Positions 1 to 10,799 of a stretch of 64,000 nt of DNA are shown in pieces. The notes below the pieces were generated by a model. The model made no database searches, was not told the DNA's origin, and saw nothing but the letters and a program-made list of their open reading frames with translations. Made by a program: the position numbers and the translations under genes. The stretch spans positions 1 through 64,000 of the forward strand of contig ML986653.1 in the NCBI GenBank assembly GCA_010094045.1, written 5' to 3'. Source of the stretch: Lojkania enalia (lineage: Eukaryota > Ascomycota > Dothideomycetes > Pleosporales). Every line of letters begins with the position of its first letter. The first letter of the stretch is position 1.

Positions 1-154
1 GGTTTCGATATAAGCCCTAGTTTATACGTAGGATAGATACCTCTGGGCGTTGAACATCATGAGGACATTTGCAGATCAACAGTTGCCGGTTCAATGAATG
101 AATATATTCGATGCTTCAACTTTCTACTCGTAATGCCCGGCTTGTGCATGTCAA

Positions 155-344
155 GTGCATGAACTTTATGATATTAAGAACCTTTAGCGGTCTCTAAACA
201 TTATGCTATGGCACAAGAAGGCTAGCTTTCGCTTCTCTTCTGCATTTACGTGTATGAACCTTTTGTTATTGGGAACTTTTAAAGGATTGCCCCTCTTATG
301 CTATGGTATAAGAAGACTATAGCTCTCCTCATCCTGCTTCTCTC
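155..344. repeat. diverged two-copy tandem direct repeat, about 95 bp
   Basis: Two adjacent copies with a 95-bp offset are visible, at about 155-249 and 250-344. Shared landmarks in order are GTGCATGAACTTT / GTGTATGAACCTT, GATATTAAGAAC / GTTATTGGGAAC, then TTATGCTATGGCACAAGAAGG / TTATGCTATGGTATAAGAAGA cut at its common core TTATGCTATGG, and a CT-rich tail. Most differences are transitions. The second copy runs into the 3' end of the F-box-like ORF. No function is evident. Confidence 0.7.
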
Positions 345-739
345 CACGCCCTCAGACGCCGTAGATCTTGGGAGCTCATGTTATAAGGCAAGTACATGAG
401 ACAGAGCCGGGGGTGGGAAAGTATCAGGGATAGCCTGTCCTCGATTCCGACTTCTCCTACAATCAAGTCAATGAGTTCGACAGGGAGGTTGGCAAACGGG
501 TCAGTATCCCGACCGCCTTGGCCTATTATCCGCTGATATATTGCTGGCGTCAGTGCAGGCGCGAGGCCGTGCCGCCGAAGGAGAGGGTAATTGGCTACTG
601 CAAATTTGAAGAATTGACGGACCGTCAGGTATTCGAATATCTCAAGGAGGAGCTCGACGGGCAAAACATCACACCCCGGGGGCTGTGGCGGCGGCGGCGG
701 CGGCGGAGGTGGAGGGGGCGCTCCGGCTACCAGGGACAT
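329..739 (-). CDS. small F-box-like protein, two F-box-like motifs
   Basis: An intronless frame of 136 residues. After a start MSLVAGA and a run of about 11 prolines (a GGC-type triplet repeat near 687-705), there is an F-box-like helix starting LPVELLLEIFEYL (about residues 26-60). A second, weaker one starts LPVELIDLIVGEV (about 85-115). F-box proteins normally tether substrates to Skp1-Cullin ligases; many fungal ones are short and of unknown target, so the role here is inferred. The ATG lies only 11 nt after the PGA1 stop codon on the same strand, so the frame may sit in the PGA1 3' UTR or be co-transcribed. No leucine-rich or WD repeats follow, so it may be truncated. Confidence 0.5.
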   Translation of the reverse strand: MSLVAGAPPPPPPPPPPPQPPGCDVLPVELLLEIFEYLTVRQFFKFAVANYPLLRRHGLAPALTPAIYQRIIGQGGRDTDPFANLPVELIDLIVGEVGIEDRLSLILSHPRLCLMYLPYNMSSQDLRRLRAWREAG

Positions 740-750
740 GCTGGGTCTGC

Positions 751-1610
751 TCAGGCGATATGTGGTTTTGGTGTTGGCTCAGAGGCTACGAAGAGTAGCC
801 AGCGGTAGACGTGTCCTGACAGGAACCAAGCAAATACGGTGACCGCGCTGATATAGGCAGCCGTCGGAGCTAGTGATCGTGGGAGGACGTTGAATAGGAA
901 GGGATCAAGGACTGTACATATTAGTGCCGAATGTCGATAGTATAGAGGGCCTAGCATACTTATGTCGACGTCCACGGCCGGTGGATATTCCATCAATGTG
1001 CGGTTTGCGGAGTAGAAGGACGCGGCAGCCTGGATCCGTAGAAATAGTACCGACTGTGTTGTGGGGTGAGGATCCCCTTTCAGGGACTCCCCCAATGTAA
1101 CGCCCTGGCGCTGCTTGCTGTACGCGGCCAGGGAGGATATGAGCTCCGGAGTGTCGAAGACGAGATTTATGGGATATGCGCTCAGCCAGAACTTGGTGGG
1201 TTGCTATATCTTGGGGGTTAGCATTTGTTGTCACGGACAAACAAAGACGCTCAGGCAATGGCGATGCCGCAGCCGGCAAAACGGCTTTGAACGTTTCGAG
1301 CAGATGGCGGACTCACCGTGGCAGGCCAGCAGATGCGCACTTCGTACCTCCGGCCAGCCTCCAGTCCGCGCAGGAGGTACCAGAAGTCGAGGCCGCGGGG
1401 TGCGGACGCGGAGGGGAATTGCACGAGCAGCCGCGTCTCCAATATCGGGCTGGCAGTCGGCGAGAGGGAGTGCAGGCGCAGGTCGTCTAGACTGGGGTGG
1501 ACATTGGGGAGGTGAAGGGGGCTCGGCCCAAGGAAGATGGTCTTCTCGACGTTGGCATTCACCGTCCAGAGCTGTGTGACGGTGCAGAGCAGCCCAAGAA
1601 TGATGCGCAT
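751..1610 (-). CDS. PGA1: GPI mannosyltransferase II co-activator Pga1
   Basis: Exons 1317-1610 and 751-1203, intron 113 nt, phase 0 (donor GTGAGT, acceptor ATATAG); product 248 aa. The start at 1610 is chosen because it gives a clean ER signal peptide (MRIILGLLCTVTQLWTVNA); an in-frame upstream start would bury it. After cleavage comes the family-like N-terminus VEKTIFLGP, then RYEVRICWPATQPTKFW across the splice junction. Near the C-terminus is one membrane span (about AAYISAVTVFAWFLSGHV). Pga1 is the luminal/membrane partner of Gpi18, which adds the second mannose to GPI precursors in the ER. Identification rests on remembered resemblance to fungal Pga1 and topology. It diverges from the alpha-tubulin gene. 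Confidence 0.75.
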
Positions 1611-2030
1611 GGTCGGCGGAGGCTGCGCGGAGAGGGCGGGCAGACGGGCAGGAAGCAATTCATTCTCTCACTCTCTCGCAGCGGGGGTCTTCCGTGAGTG
1701 TCCCATGAGGCAATTGGACAGGCGGCGGCGGGAAGCGGACTGCTGGTGATGGTGTTTGGCTCCTAGGCAGCGACATTTGGAAGCTCTGCTGTGTCCCCGG
1801 CGGGCGGCGCACAGACGCGGCGGTTTGTTGTCGCTTCCCCCGGGACAGGAACACGCCCCCCGTGCTCTGTGCTCTTGTTTAACTTTTCTTCCACCACGTC
1901 CCGAGACAACACCCACCACCACACGCCCTCCCCCCGCAACGCCCTCCGCCACCACTACCGCGCCGAACGGCCCACGCACGCCGCTCGACTCCATTAGATA
2001 CCCAAATTCCTACTTGTTGCACCCGCAGCC
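1611..2030. other. divergent promoter region PGA1 / alpha-tubulin
   Basis: About 420 bp between two divergent start codons. The right half is a C-rich pyrimidine run (about 1880-1980, many CCACC, CCC and CTC blocks), a common promoter or 5' UTR style for highly expressed filamentous fungal genes. No convincing TATA box was picked out. Confidence 0.5.
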
Positions 2031-3752
2031 ATGAGAGAAGTTATTAGTTTGAACGGTAAGCCGCACCCCACACGCGCACGCGCCCTGACCGCCTTTGGGC
2101 GGGACATCCCGGACAGCACTGTTGGTACTGACGGTGCATGCGTACAGTCGGCCAGGCCGGTTGCCAGATCGCGAATTCCTGCTGGGAGGTGAGTTTCCCG
2201 CGACAACACGCATTGTGCGCCCCTGTGGCCGCTGCAATGCGAAAAGGAGGGGGCATATGTAGATGCCTTGGCCAGGAGAGCTCCATCGCTAACATGACAA
2301 ATCACAGCTTTACTGCCTCGAGCATGGCATCCAGGTGTGTCAAACTCATAATGCAATGGAACAGAACTTGACAGCTGACCAAATAATAGCCTGACGGTTA
2401 CCTGACCGAGGAGCGCAAGAAGGATGAGGATGACCATGGCTTCAGCACTTTCTTCAGCGAGACTGGTACGCGATAGCTCCCCAGATAGGGAGCGGCAAGC
2501 ACTGATAGACCTCAATAGGCCAGGGCAAATATGTCCCCCGCACCATCTACTGCGACTTGGAGCCCAATGTCGTCGACGAGGTCCGCACAGGCACCTACCG
2601 CTCCCTATTCCACCCCGAGCACATGATCACCGGAAAGGAGGATGCCTCCAACAACTACGCCCGCGGCCACTACACCGTTGGAAAGGAGCTCATCGACCAG
2701 GTCTTAGACAAGGTTCGACGTGTTGCTGACAACTGCTCTGGACTGCAAGGTTTCCTTGTTTTCCACTCCTTTGGCGGTGGAACTGGTTCCGGCTTCGGCG
2801 CTTTGTTGATGGAGCGTCTGTCCGTTGATTATGGCAAGAAGTGCAAGCTCGAGTTCTGCGTCTACCCAGCTCCCCAGGTTGCCACCTCGGTTGTTGAGCC
2901 ATACAACTCGATTCTCACTACTCACACCACCCTCGAGCACTCGGACTGCTCCTTCATGGTAGATAACGAAGCTATCTACGATATCTGCCGAAGGAACCTA
3001 GGGATTGAGCGTCCCAACTACGAGAATCTGAACCGCCTCATCGCTCAAGGTATGGGCCCGACCCGCTTATCTATCTCGAATGATTGCTGACAAATTTAGT
3101 CGTCTCTTCAATCACCGCTTCTCTGCGATTTGACGGTTCCTTGAACGTGGATCTTAATGAGTTCCAGACTAACCTCGTGCCATACCCGCGCATCCACTTC
3201 CCTCTAGTCGCTTATGCTCCCGTCATTTCCGCTGCCAAGGCCGCTCACGAGGCCAACTCTGTGATGGAGATTACGAATGCCTGTTTCGAGCCTAACAACC
3301 AGATGGTTAAGTGCGATCCCCGCAACGGCAAGTACATGGCTACCTGCCTTTTGTACCGTGGCGACGTCGTTCCGAAGGATACTCACGTTGCCATTGCCCA
3401 CCTCAAGACGAAGCGCACCATTCAGTTCGTTGACTGGTGCCCGACTGGATTCAAGATCGGTATCTGCTACCAGCCCCCACAGATCGTGCCAAACGGCGAT
3501 TTGGCCAAGGTCAATCGTGCCGTATGCATGCTTTCCAACACGACCGCCATCGCAGAAGCTTGGTCTGCGCTCTCGCACAAGTTCGACCTTATGTACTCCA
3601 AGCGTGCCTTCGTCCATTGGTATGTTGGTGAGGGTATGGAGGAAGGTGAATTCTCCGAGGCTCGTGAGGACTTGGCTGCTCTCGAGCGTGATTATGAGGA
3701 AGTTGCTGCTGATTCGCTCGAGGGCGAGGAAGGTGTTGAAGCTGAGTATTAG
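2031..3752 (+). CDS. tub1: alpha-tubulin
   Basis: Six exons: 2031-2055, 2148-2188, 2308-2334, 2390-2465, 2519-3049 and 3100-3752. Phases join exactly to 450 aa, the family length. The N-terminus MREVISLN then [14 protein letters not shown] is alpha-tubulin rather than beta (beta has MREIVHLQ). The tubulin GTP loop GGGTGSGFG is in exon 5, and the acidic tail ends EEGVEAEY with the C-terminal tyrosine typical of alpha-tubulin. The product pairs with beta-tubulin in microtubules. Introns are crowded at the 5' end, as is usual for fungal tubulins. The 27-nt third exon encodes LYCLEHGIQ. Nothing looks broken. Confidence 0.97.
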
Positions 3753-4176
3753 ACGTATGCGTTGGGGGCGTGAGAAAAGCAGTTCTATATTGTTCATTGA
3801 CTAGTCTAAAGAAGACGGTCTTTTGACGATAAGCATTGTAGTTATACGATGGAACTGCGGGCGAATGTGGTTTGAGCTTTCCTCGATTGTTTGTTCCCGA
3901 TCCCCGTCTAATACGGCACTATGAGTAAATTGCAAACCGGTTGGCTTGGTATATTGATTAGTGCAACTTTTTAATGTATCAAGTTGGCAATCCACTTTTT
4001 AACTATTCAGTTTAAGATGAGTTGAACCCAAATTAACAGAAGCATATACTAATAAGAGCGACTTGTGATCCTATTACCTAACAACCACTCATGCTCATAC
4101 TCACATCCCTCATAACATTTAATTAAAACGCCGGAATGGAAACCAAAGCACTCACGTTAGAAGGATCCGAACAACC
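3753..4176. other. convergent 3' intergenic region
   Basis: About 420 bp, AT-rich, between the tails of alpha-tubulin and MCL1. It should hold both 3' UTRs. No gene or RNA is supported. Confidence 0.6.
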
Positions 4177-6938
4177 TCAGTCTTCCTCTTCAATCTGCGC
4201 CGCCCTTCTCTCCGCCAGCTCCCCAATCTTCTCACCCAAGACCTCGCGCCCGTATCTCATGGCCACACGCCTAGCGAGCTCTAGCATCTTGCCATTGTTA
4301 TCCTTCATCAGCCCCACAATCTCCAGCGCCTTCATACCGCGATCTTCACCCGCGAGACATTCCTGGCCAAGCATCTGCAGCAGCGTTTTATCGATCGAGA
4401 TTTCGAGGTCCGAAAGCGACTGCCGCTGGTGCGGCGACGGACGCGAGCTAGTAATTGTATCCAAGAGCTGCAAATACAAAGTCGAATTAAGCAGAAACGC
4501 ATGTTCCAATCTCTCCTTCTCCCTGTTGGCCTTCCTACCTTTCTCCTCATCCCCATCCTCCATAACCTCATCTTCCTCACTCTTCTCCTTCGGCGGCCCC
4601 GTGATCGGGATCTGGAACTCAAATTCGGAGAGGATGGGCCGCGGGAAGTACGGATGCGTGTCCTGGCCCTTGAGGATGATGCAATGGAAGCGGCGGTTCG
4701 CGACCGCGACGGGCCAGTACGATTCTTGTTTCTGGCCGGTGGAGAGACGAGAGAGAAGATTTGTGTCTAGCAGGGGCATCCAGCGGGCCTGGCTGGGTGT
4801 TCGCCAGTGCAGTAACGTGAGTAAGACGCCGGTGCTGTCATATATAAAAGGGTCTCCCTCGTCCGAGAAGAATACCGAAGACAGCGTAGAGTGCGGCGTC
4901 AGCGCGACAATATCTTCAGATTGGTAAACTTCGTCGCGTTTCACGTTCTCGATGGTGTAGAGCAGTTGGCAGGATCCGTCACCGGCGATGGGCCCGTTGC
5001 CGATAGTAAGGACATAGTCGCGCCAGGCGGCGCATGTTACGGTCGGCGAGGCCTTTTGGCGGTATACACGCAGCGGGATTCCGAAGAGGGTGAATATTCT
5101 TACGTAGTTTGTGGAGGTGGTGACGACAACGTAGGATTCTGAGAGCGCAATGGCCATCACACGTTCGCCCCTTGGGAGCTCAGTGCGCCAGTCTGTCCGC
5201 GTCGTCCATGTTTCGTGGGGACGGTAATAGATAATGGCTGGTGCGTCGCCGCTCGGCTGGCAGGAAAACAGCGTGCCGTTGTCGTTTAGACATGCCTTGT
5301 CGTACAGCCAGGGATCTGTGAAGTGGAAATCGCGGTGGAATTCCCGGTCGTAGAATTCTACCGTTACAGTATGGTGGGAGGCTTCTTGGGATACAGTCCA
5401 GACAAAGCCGACGAGGTTGAGGCAGAGGTAGCGGCGATTGCCGCGCCAGGGAGTGCTACCAGGCTGGAAGGCTTCGTGGGTTTCTGGACGGAAAGAGGAA
5501 GAGCTGTAGGCGCGTCGTTTGCTAGACGGGTTTTGGAGGGCGCCTAGGTGTCCATTTGTGCGTTTTCCATAGCCGTTGGCGTACCCAGCGCCATCGTCAT
5601 CGACTACAAAATCGTCCACGCCATCGTCTGATATGCCATCTGATCCTAGGATGTCGTCCAGCGAGTCCGGAGTTCCAGCACGGCGAGCTCGATCTGGAAG
5701 AGTGTGCTTTGTGCCGTTTGTGAGCTTTGGTTGGGCGTTGCCAGCTCGACCTTCTGAAGGATCATGGAAGAAAGGTGCTGGTTGGAGGGATTTCTGGAGG
5801 AGGGAGGCGTGTTCGGATGGTACGATATCTGTATGGATGAAGAGCTCTCCGTCATTGTTGGTATAGGAGAGGATGTTTTCTGTAGGATGCCACACCATCG
5901 CCAATATTGTGGCCTTCAGGTCATTATATTCATGAAGCAATGTTTGTGTACTAGCGTCCCAAAGGCGGAGAGTGAGGTCACTAGACGTGGTTGCCAGAAT
6001 TGCTCCGTTGGGAGACCATGCGGCTGCTGTGATGTCGGCTGAGTGCTTGGTTCTAAAGGATCTTTGGCGCTCCCAGTCACTGAAGGACATGACTTGTATT
6101 TCTATACACATATGAGCCTCCGCCTTTAGGGAAAAGTAGGCGAATAACATACCTCGAGTGGGTGTAGGTGTGGCAAAAGCCCTTCCATCCGGATGCCATA
6201 GCACTTTTGAACTTGCTTCCGCATCTGATTCTAGCCTCTTAATCATGCCATCCACCTTCTTGATCATACTAGGCTCCTCCGAGCTCAGCGAGTACACGTA
6301 AATATTGCCATCGGTACATGAAACCGTAAGACGAGACCCGCTGTTGTCAAAAGCGACGTGCTTTACCGGTCCAGGCTGATCTCGTAGATACTGAATTTGC
6401 ATCATATCCCTCGTATTTACTACTTTCACAGTAAGGTCGCTACGTTTTGTTAGCCCAATTCAAGTCGGGTTCTTGAGACGCCATACTCGCTCGCAACAGC
6501 TACCCAATTCCCGTCAGGGCTCAACGCTAGGTCTCGAACCGGACCATTCGTCCTCACAAGCATCTCCTCCATATTATTTCTCTCTAGAGAGAATCTAGAC
6601 ACAACGCCATCTTCCGATCCCGCAATGAAGAAGCCATCCTAATAGCCTAGATCAGCACTTGTCCCAAAACAGCGAAATGTATTCCACATACGCCGGCAAC
6701 AATGGCACTATTGTTCTCCTGGCAGTCGTCTATAGTCACAGGCTCATCGTCAGATCCAGTACTGTATATCCGGCAAAAATTATCGACGCCGACTGTAACC
6801 AGCTTATTGCCGTTCGGTGTGTACGCTAGAAACGTCGAACCAGGAGCATCTAAATTTACAATTAGCGTTGTAGACCTATAGACAAGAAGTGGAGCACTCA
6901 CGAGCCTGTCGACCGCGAATTCGCTGCTGAAGAGCCAT
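4177..6938 (-). CDS. MCL1: replisome adaptor Mcl1/Ctf4 (AND-1 family)
   Basis: Five exons: 6902-6938, 6692-6849, 6487-6638, 6153-6439 and 4177-6101. Phases join to 852 aa, normal for the family. The start MALQQRIRGRQA was chosen because it is the only upstream ATG in phase with the first splice. The N-terminal third has WD40-like blades (LAYTPNGNKLVTVG, VKHVAFDNSGSRLTVSC, ADITAAAWSPNGAILATT). An acidic linker follows near SDGISDDGVDDFVVDDD, then the SepB/Ctf4 middle domain (YLCLNLVGFVWTV, FHFTDPWLYDKACLNDNG) and a charged helical C-terminus. The protein links CMG helicase to DNA polymerase alpha and supports sister-chromatid cohesion in the nucleus. The last intron is only 51 nt and is in frame without a stop. 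Confidence 0.93.
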
Positions 6939-7190
6939 GTTTGCGGGAATTGGTAGCAATGTCGAAATTCATGATGCGTCAAATGATGGGAGACGCGTTC
7001 GCGTTAAGTCCGCGTTAATAGAACGCTAACCCGAATTAGCGCGTGCCCTACCACCCTCTCTGCAACATTCCGTGGCAGACATCACTGAAGTCGGAATTTA
7101 TATCAACTACTAGGGCGTCGTGTTTCATTCATAAGCTTCTTTCTCTGCCACTTAGCTTTGGGAATTAGGTCTGAAATACCCGTTAACAAG

Positions 7191-8386
7191 ATGACTTTGA
7201 GATCGGAGGAACCTATTTCATTTCTCAAACTTCTAGTGGATATACGAGTCATGCTCTATTCCTGTCGTCAGCTAGCCTCTACATACCAAATTGCCGCATC
7301 AATAATTGTATCGGATCGGAGAGATATGCTCATATAGGAAAATCTGCTATCTCACTAGGTCACGGATTAGGTACGAAGCCCAAATCTGGCTATCTGAATA
7401 TTCCCGTTGCTGCTTTAAGCTTAATACTGTGATAGGGATTTGGCGAGTCTACTGAGTACGATTTCCTACTATCGTACGGGAGCAAGATATCCGGTTGCAG
7501 GTTGTATCAGATACCGTCGCACGATATCTAATCACGCTGGATATTAGCTGATATACCCTTCCTTATATACATAAATATGGCCTGCTGGCCATCCTCAATC
7601 AACCAGTTCAGCTCCTCATTTCCCTCCCTGAGACAAGATTCGCCTCTCACCACAAATACAATTGTGACGGAATCTACGAGGACGTTTAGGAAGAGGGGAT
7701 TACTTGGCCGTCGTAGGGGCGCCAGACTAGGCTACTAGAATACTTTTCTTGTACTGTTCGTGTCTTTTCGAGAACATATACTAACCTTAACATAACATAG
7801 CAAATGCGACAATCGCCCATTGTAGCTGTCGCATCACACCCCTAACCCGATCCTCCAGATCTACAAACAAATCAGAGACGGGACTCTAGAAGAGTTGTTC
7901 CGGGCACCCTTGATAATGAAGGAAGCACCTCCTTATGTATTATCTCGGGACCAGGATCAACGTCGGACTGTAACGGATTACCTTTCACCAGCTTTGCTTC
8001 TCAAGATTCGGACAGTTGTCCTTTCGCTCGACTTCGTGTCATGTTCTCCTTGTGGCCCCGCATTGGGCTTCCGGTGCTTTACTTCAGAGTCTAGTCAAGC
8101 ATGGGCGACATTTCTCACCTATCTCGAGCATGTATGGAAACAGCTGAGTTCCTTGACAAATCTGACCGTTCGACTCGGCAATTGCGCTAAGGAAACGGGA
8201 CCTTCGAGGGATTGGAAACGTAATATCAACACTATTAGGTAGCTACTGACAGAATGGAGGGACGGGATTTTCTTTCCTTTAGCTAATATCATTGGGAGAC
8301 TAGGTGAGATGTGCGAAGTCAAAATTGACGGTGCTGGTGAGGAGTTAGAACGCTATCTTAGGACGAAGGTACTTGCGAACATGTAG
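7191..8386 (+). pseudogene. decayed F-box/2EXR-style hypothetical gene
   Basis: Protein-like pieces lie in order on the plus strand but are broken. At 7191 a frame reads MTLRSEEPISFLKLLVDIRV, resembling the LPxEIRxMIY opening of fungal domain-of-unknown-function families, and stops near 7336. A piece with NTFLVLFV lies near 7740-7765. A long open stretch, starting after a stop at 7823-7825, contains IRDGTLEELFRAPLIM, YLSPALLLKIRTVVLSLDF and FLTYLEHVWKQLSSLTNL. An in-frame TAG at 8240-8242 is followed by 47 more codons in the same frame (FPLANIIGRLGEMCEV) to a stop at 8384-8386. Several stops plus a low-GC context suggest a pseudogene. A heavily spliced active gene is less likely. The family is inferred from style only. 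Confidence 0.45.
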
Positions 8387-9220
8387 TCAATGAAATATGC
8401 TAATGTTTATCTACAGCCTTGTCATAATCGAGGTGTTGATGACTCCGGTTACCTTGTTATAAAACGCTATTAGATGAGGGATCTGCTAGACTAGGACGAT
8501 GATATCTTTGACGAACTGCCGGTTAACACCACGACTTCCTAGCATTTTCTCAACTTCATTGTTCACAGCCAGAATAGTTGGAATTTCTTCGACGAAGCTC
8601 TCATAAATTTGCGAAAGGGCCATTGTTGCAGTTCGTGGGAGGAAGCTGAGACTTACTCGAGTAAGCACTCTATATCATGATCACCGATTGGAGGTTTGTC
8701 AACTCCAGACTTTGAATGACGAATTTGTGAACACGGGAGCCCGTTTGAAAAGGCTATGATGTGGACTATAGAACGGCCAAAATATCATAATGCAATTCCC
8801 GACCTAGTATTGATATTCGTCCCTTCAGCAACTATCGCCCGCGGTCATCAATTGCAAAGAATCATTATCTAAGAGTCAAATTCCACCCAAAAATAGTGTC
8901 GTTAGCTTGAATGGTTCGAAATAGCATTAATTTGTCCGTTACCAAAATTGAAGGAAAAAGCCGGCTCCCTCCCAATTATTTACCCTAGTAGGGTGTCACC
9001 CTAGGCAACCGGCGCTATTATTGCACTATCATTGGTCCGTTCCACTACGCGACAAGGCCTAGCCACTCGCTTAAAGTCACCTTCACCTCCGCCTTCCTAA
9101 CTTCCACTTTTCCATTAACGCCAAACAAAGCAACCCCAACAATCCTCTCAAACACATCCGGACACGCAAATCCTTGCTCACCATATCCTCGCATACTAGC
9201 TTTTCTCATACAACTAAATT
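8387..9220. other. intergenic, no supported gene
   Basis: About 830 bp. A minus-strand frame of some 45-60 codons near 8486-8668 (contains ALSQIYESFVEEIPTIL) reads like protein but has no recognised family and no supported start, so it is left uncalled; it may be another gene relic. The right end is the CHZ1 promoter. Confidence 0.4.
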
Positions 9221-9679
9221 ATGGCTGACCGCTCCGCCGACCATAGCATGGAGGACGTCGAAACTAGCGCGCCCGCTGGTGCTATTGACAAGGGAAAGGG
9301 AAAGGCGCCGCAGGCAGAGCCCATGGAAGAGTCTGGCGACGACTCAAGCGACGAATCCGGTCCCGAGGAACAGGTGTGTTTATTTCCATCCCAGAATCGC
9401 AAGCGCAAAGTGCTAAATCGAAATGCGACAGGCTGATGATGGTATGACCAATTCATTCCGCACATCCATAGTAGACGTAGATTACTGACGATCCACGCAG
9501 CTGAGCCTGAGGAAGAGGATAACATGGAGGAGATTGACACCAACAACATCATCGCTAGCGGACGTCGCACGCGCGGCAAGAACATCGATTTCGCGAAAGC
9601 AGCCGAAGAGTTGCCCGAGGACGATGATGAGGACGACGATGAAGACTTCGAGAATCCGGATGATGCTATGGAAGAGTAA
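9221..9679 (+). CDS. CHZ1: histone H2A.Z-specific chaperone Chz1
   Basis: Exons 9221-9373, 9432-9441 and 9501-9679; 113 aa. The middle exon is 10 nt (GCTGATGATG). It is required because joining exon 1 directly to exon 3 puts the CHZ domain out of frame, while the micro-exon gives an unbroken acidic linker. Exon 3 carries the CHZ motif NMEEIDTNNIIASGRRTRGK and then IDFAKAAEELPEDDDEDDD. Chz1 binds H2A.Z-H2B dimers and hands them to the SWR1 remodeller in the nucleus. Length and the acidic, disordered composition fit the family. Introns are 58 and 59 nt. Confidence 0.93.
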
Positions 9680-10799
9680 GGGAGCGTGTCTGCTCTGAGC
9701 TTGTGGTGCGCAGTTGTCCCATTCTCCGCATCCATTGCGGCAGCTCCCAGTTAACGTGGAAATAGACGATCGCTCATGTCCATACGACTTCTTTACCTTC
9801 TTGCTTTGGCATAATCAAAATGGAGCTGGGTATCAACAAAAATCATTTTGGCATTGGTCGGTTGGCGGGCAAGCTCATCTCAAATCTGGAGTCTTGGCGC
9901 GGTCCACTGGATGCTGGCTGGACAGGATGGTGGGGTGAACACCTATTGTGCGCACAGTTTTGTGTTGCGTTTTCGACGGCATAAATGCTTCCGGCATACA
10001 TAGAGTCTAGCAAACATGATGCATGCATGATCTGGAGATGTTCAGTTTTTGTGGCGATGTTCTTGTATTGTCATTGATCTAATCCAAACTTCAAAGTAGT
10101 GAAGACCTCTACATGACGTCTCGTCGAAGCGATCACGAAAGGTAAGCAAGATAAATACTTTCAGGAAGACTATATATTTCCAGTACCAAGAAGTACAACC
10201 TAGATAACCGTATCACATACTAATATTCGGCCAATGTCATATTGCCACAGCCCTCCTACCAAGAAAATCGCAAGGTGAGCATCCTATTGTTTGCTATCGC
10301 CTTCTCCGGACAGCTTCCGGATTTCTCAGAAATACTCCCCGTACACTACGAAGCCGAAGCCTAAGCCTGATCACTCTGTCGTACTTGACGGAAATCCATC
10401 GGACAGGTATGCCGACATTAAAAGAACAGATTGTAAAATTTATCTTGGAACAGAGGAATTCTGAGTATAAATGTAGATGTTTTCAAATTACTCGCTCACA
10501 GATATAGCCTAGACAACAAGAAACTATACTAAGCTGGCATAACACTACGGATGATCGATCACAATGCAACCACTCAACCTCAATTTTCAAAGATCTATGT
10601 TCGTAGAATACTTCGCCCTAGCAAGGACATAGATTGTACATCACGCAGCGCTTCTCAATATTGCTACTAGTCATTGCCTTGCTGCGGAAAGATGTAGTAT
10701 CATATGTGGTCTAGCTAAGTAAGAATGCGGTGATCACTAAGCTAGAGATTGAACAGTTATGCGGGAGCCGCCACTCCCCGATGTTATCAAATCAAGGGT
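9680..10799. other. intergenic, no supported gene
   Basis: About 1.1 kb of mixed, rather AT-rich DNA after CHZ1. Stops are frequent in all frames and no family was recognised. The first part should hold the CHZ1 3' UTR. Confidence 0.5.

Noticed and set aside
518..808. Plus-strand frame with an Arg run
   Set aside because: Antisense shadow of the proline run in the F-box-like ORF and of the PGA1 tail.
4136..4927. 263-codon plus-strand frame over MCL1
   Set aside because: Antisense shadow of the C-terminal part of MCL1, with low-complexity Ser runs and no domain.
9714..9938. Short plus-strand frame after CHZ1
   Set aside because: No homologue-like motif, no splice partner; sits in the CHZ1 3' region.
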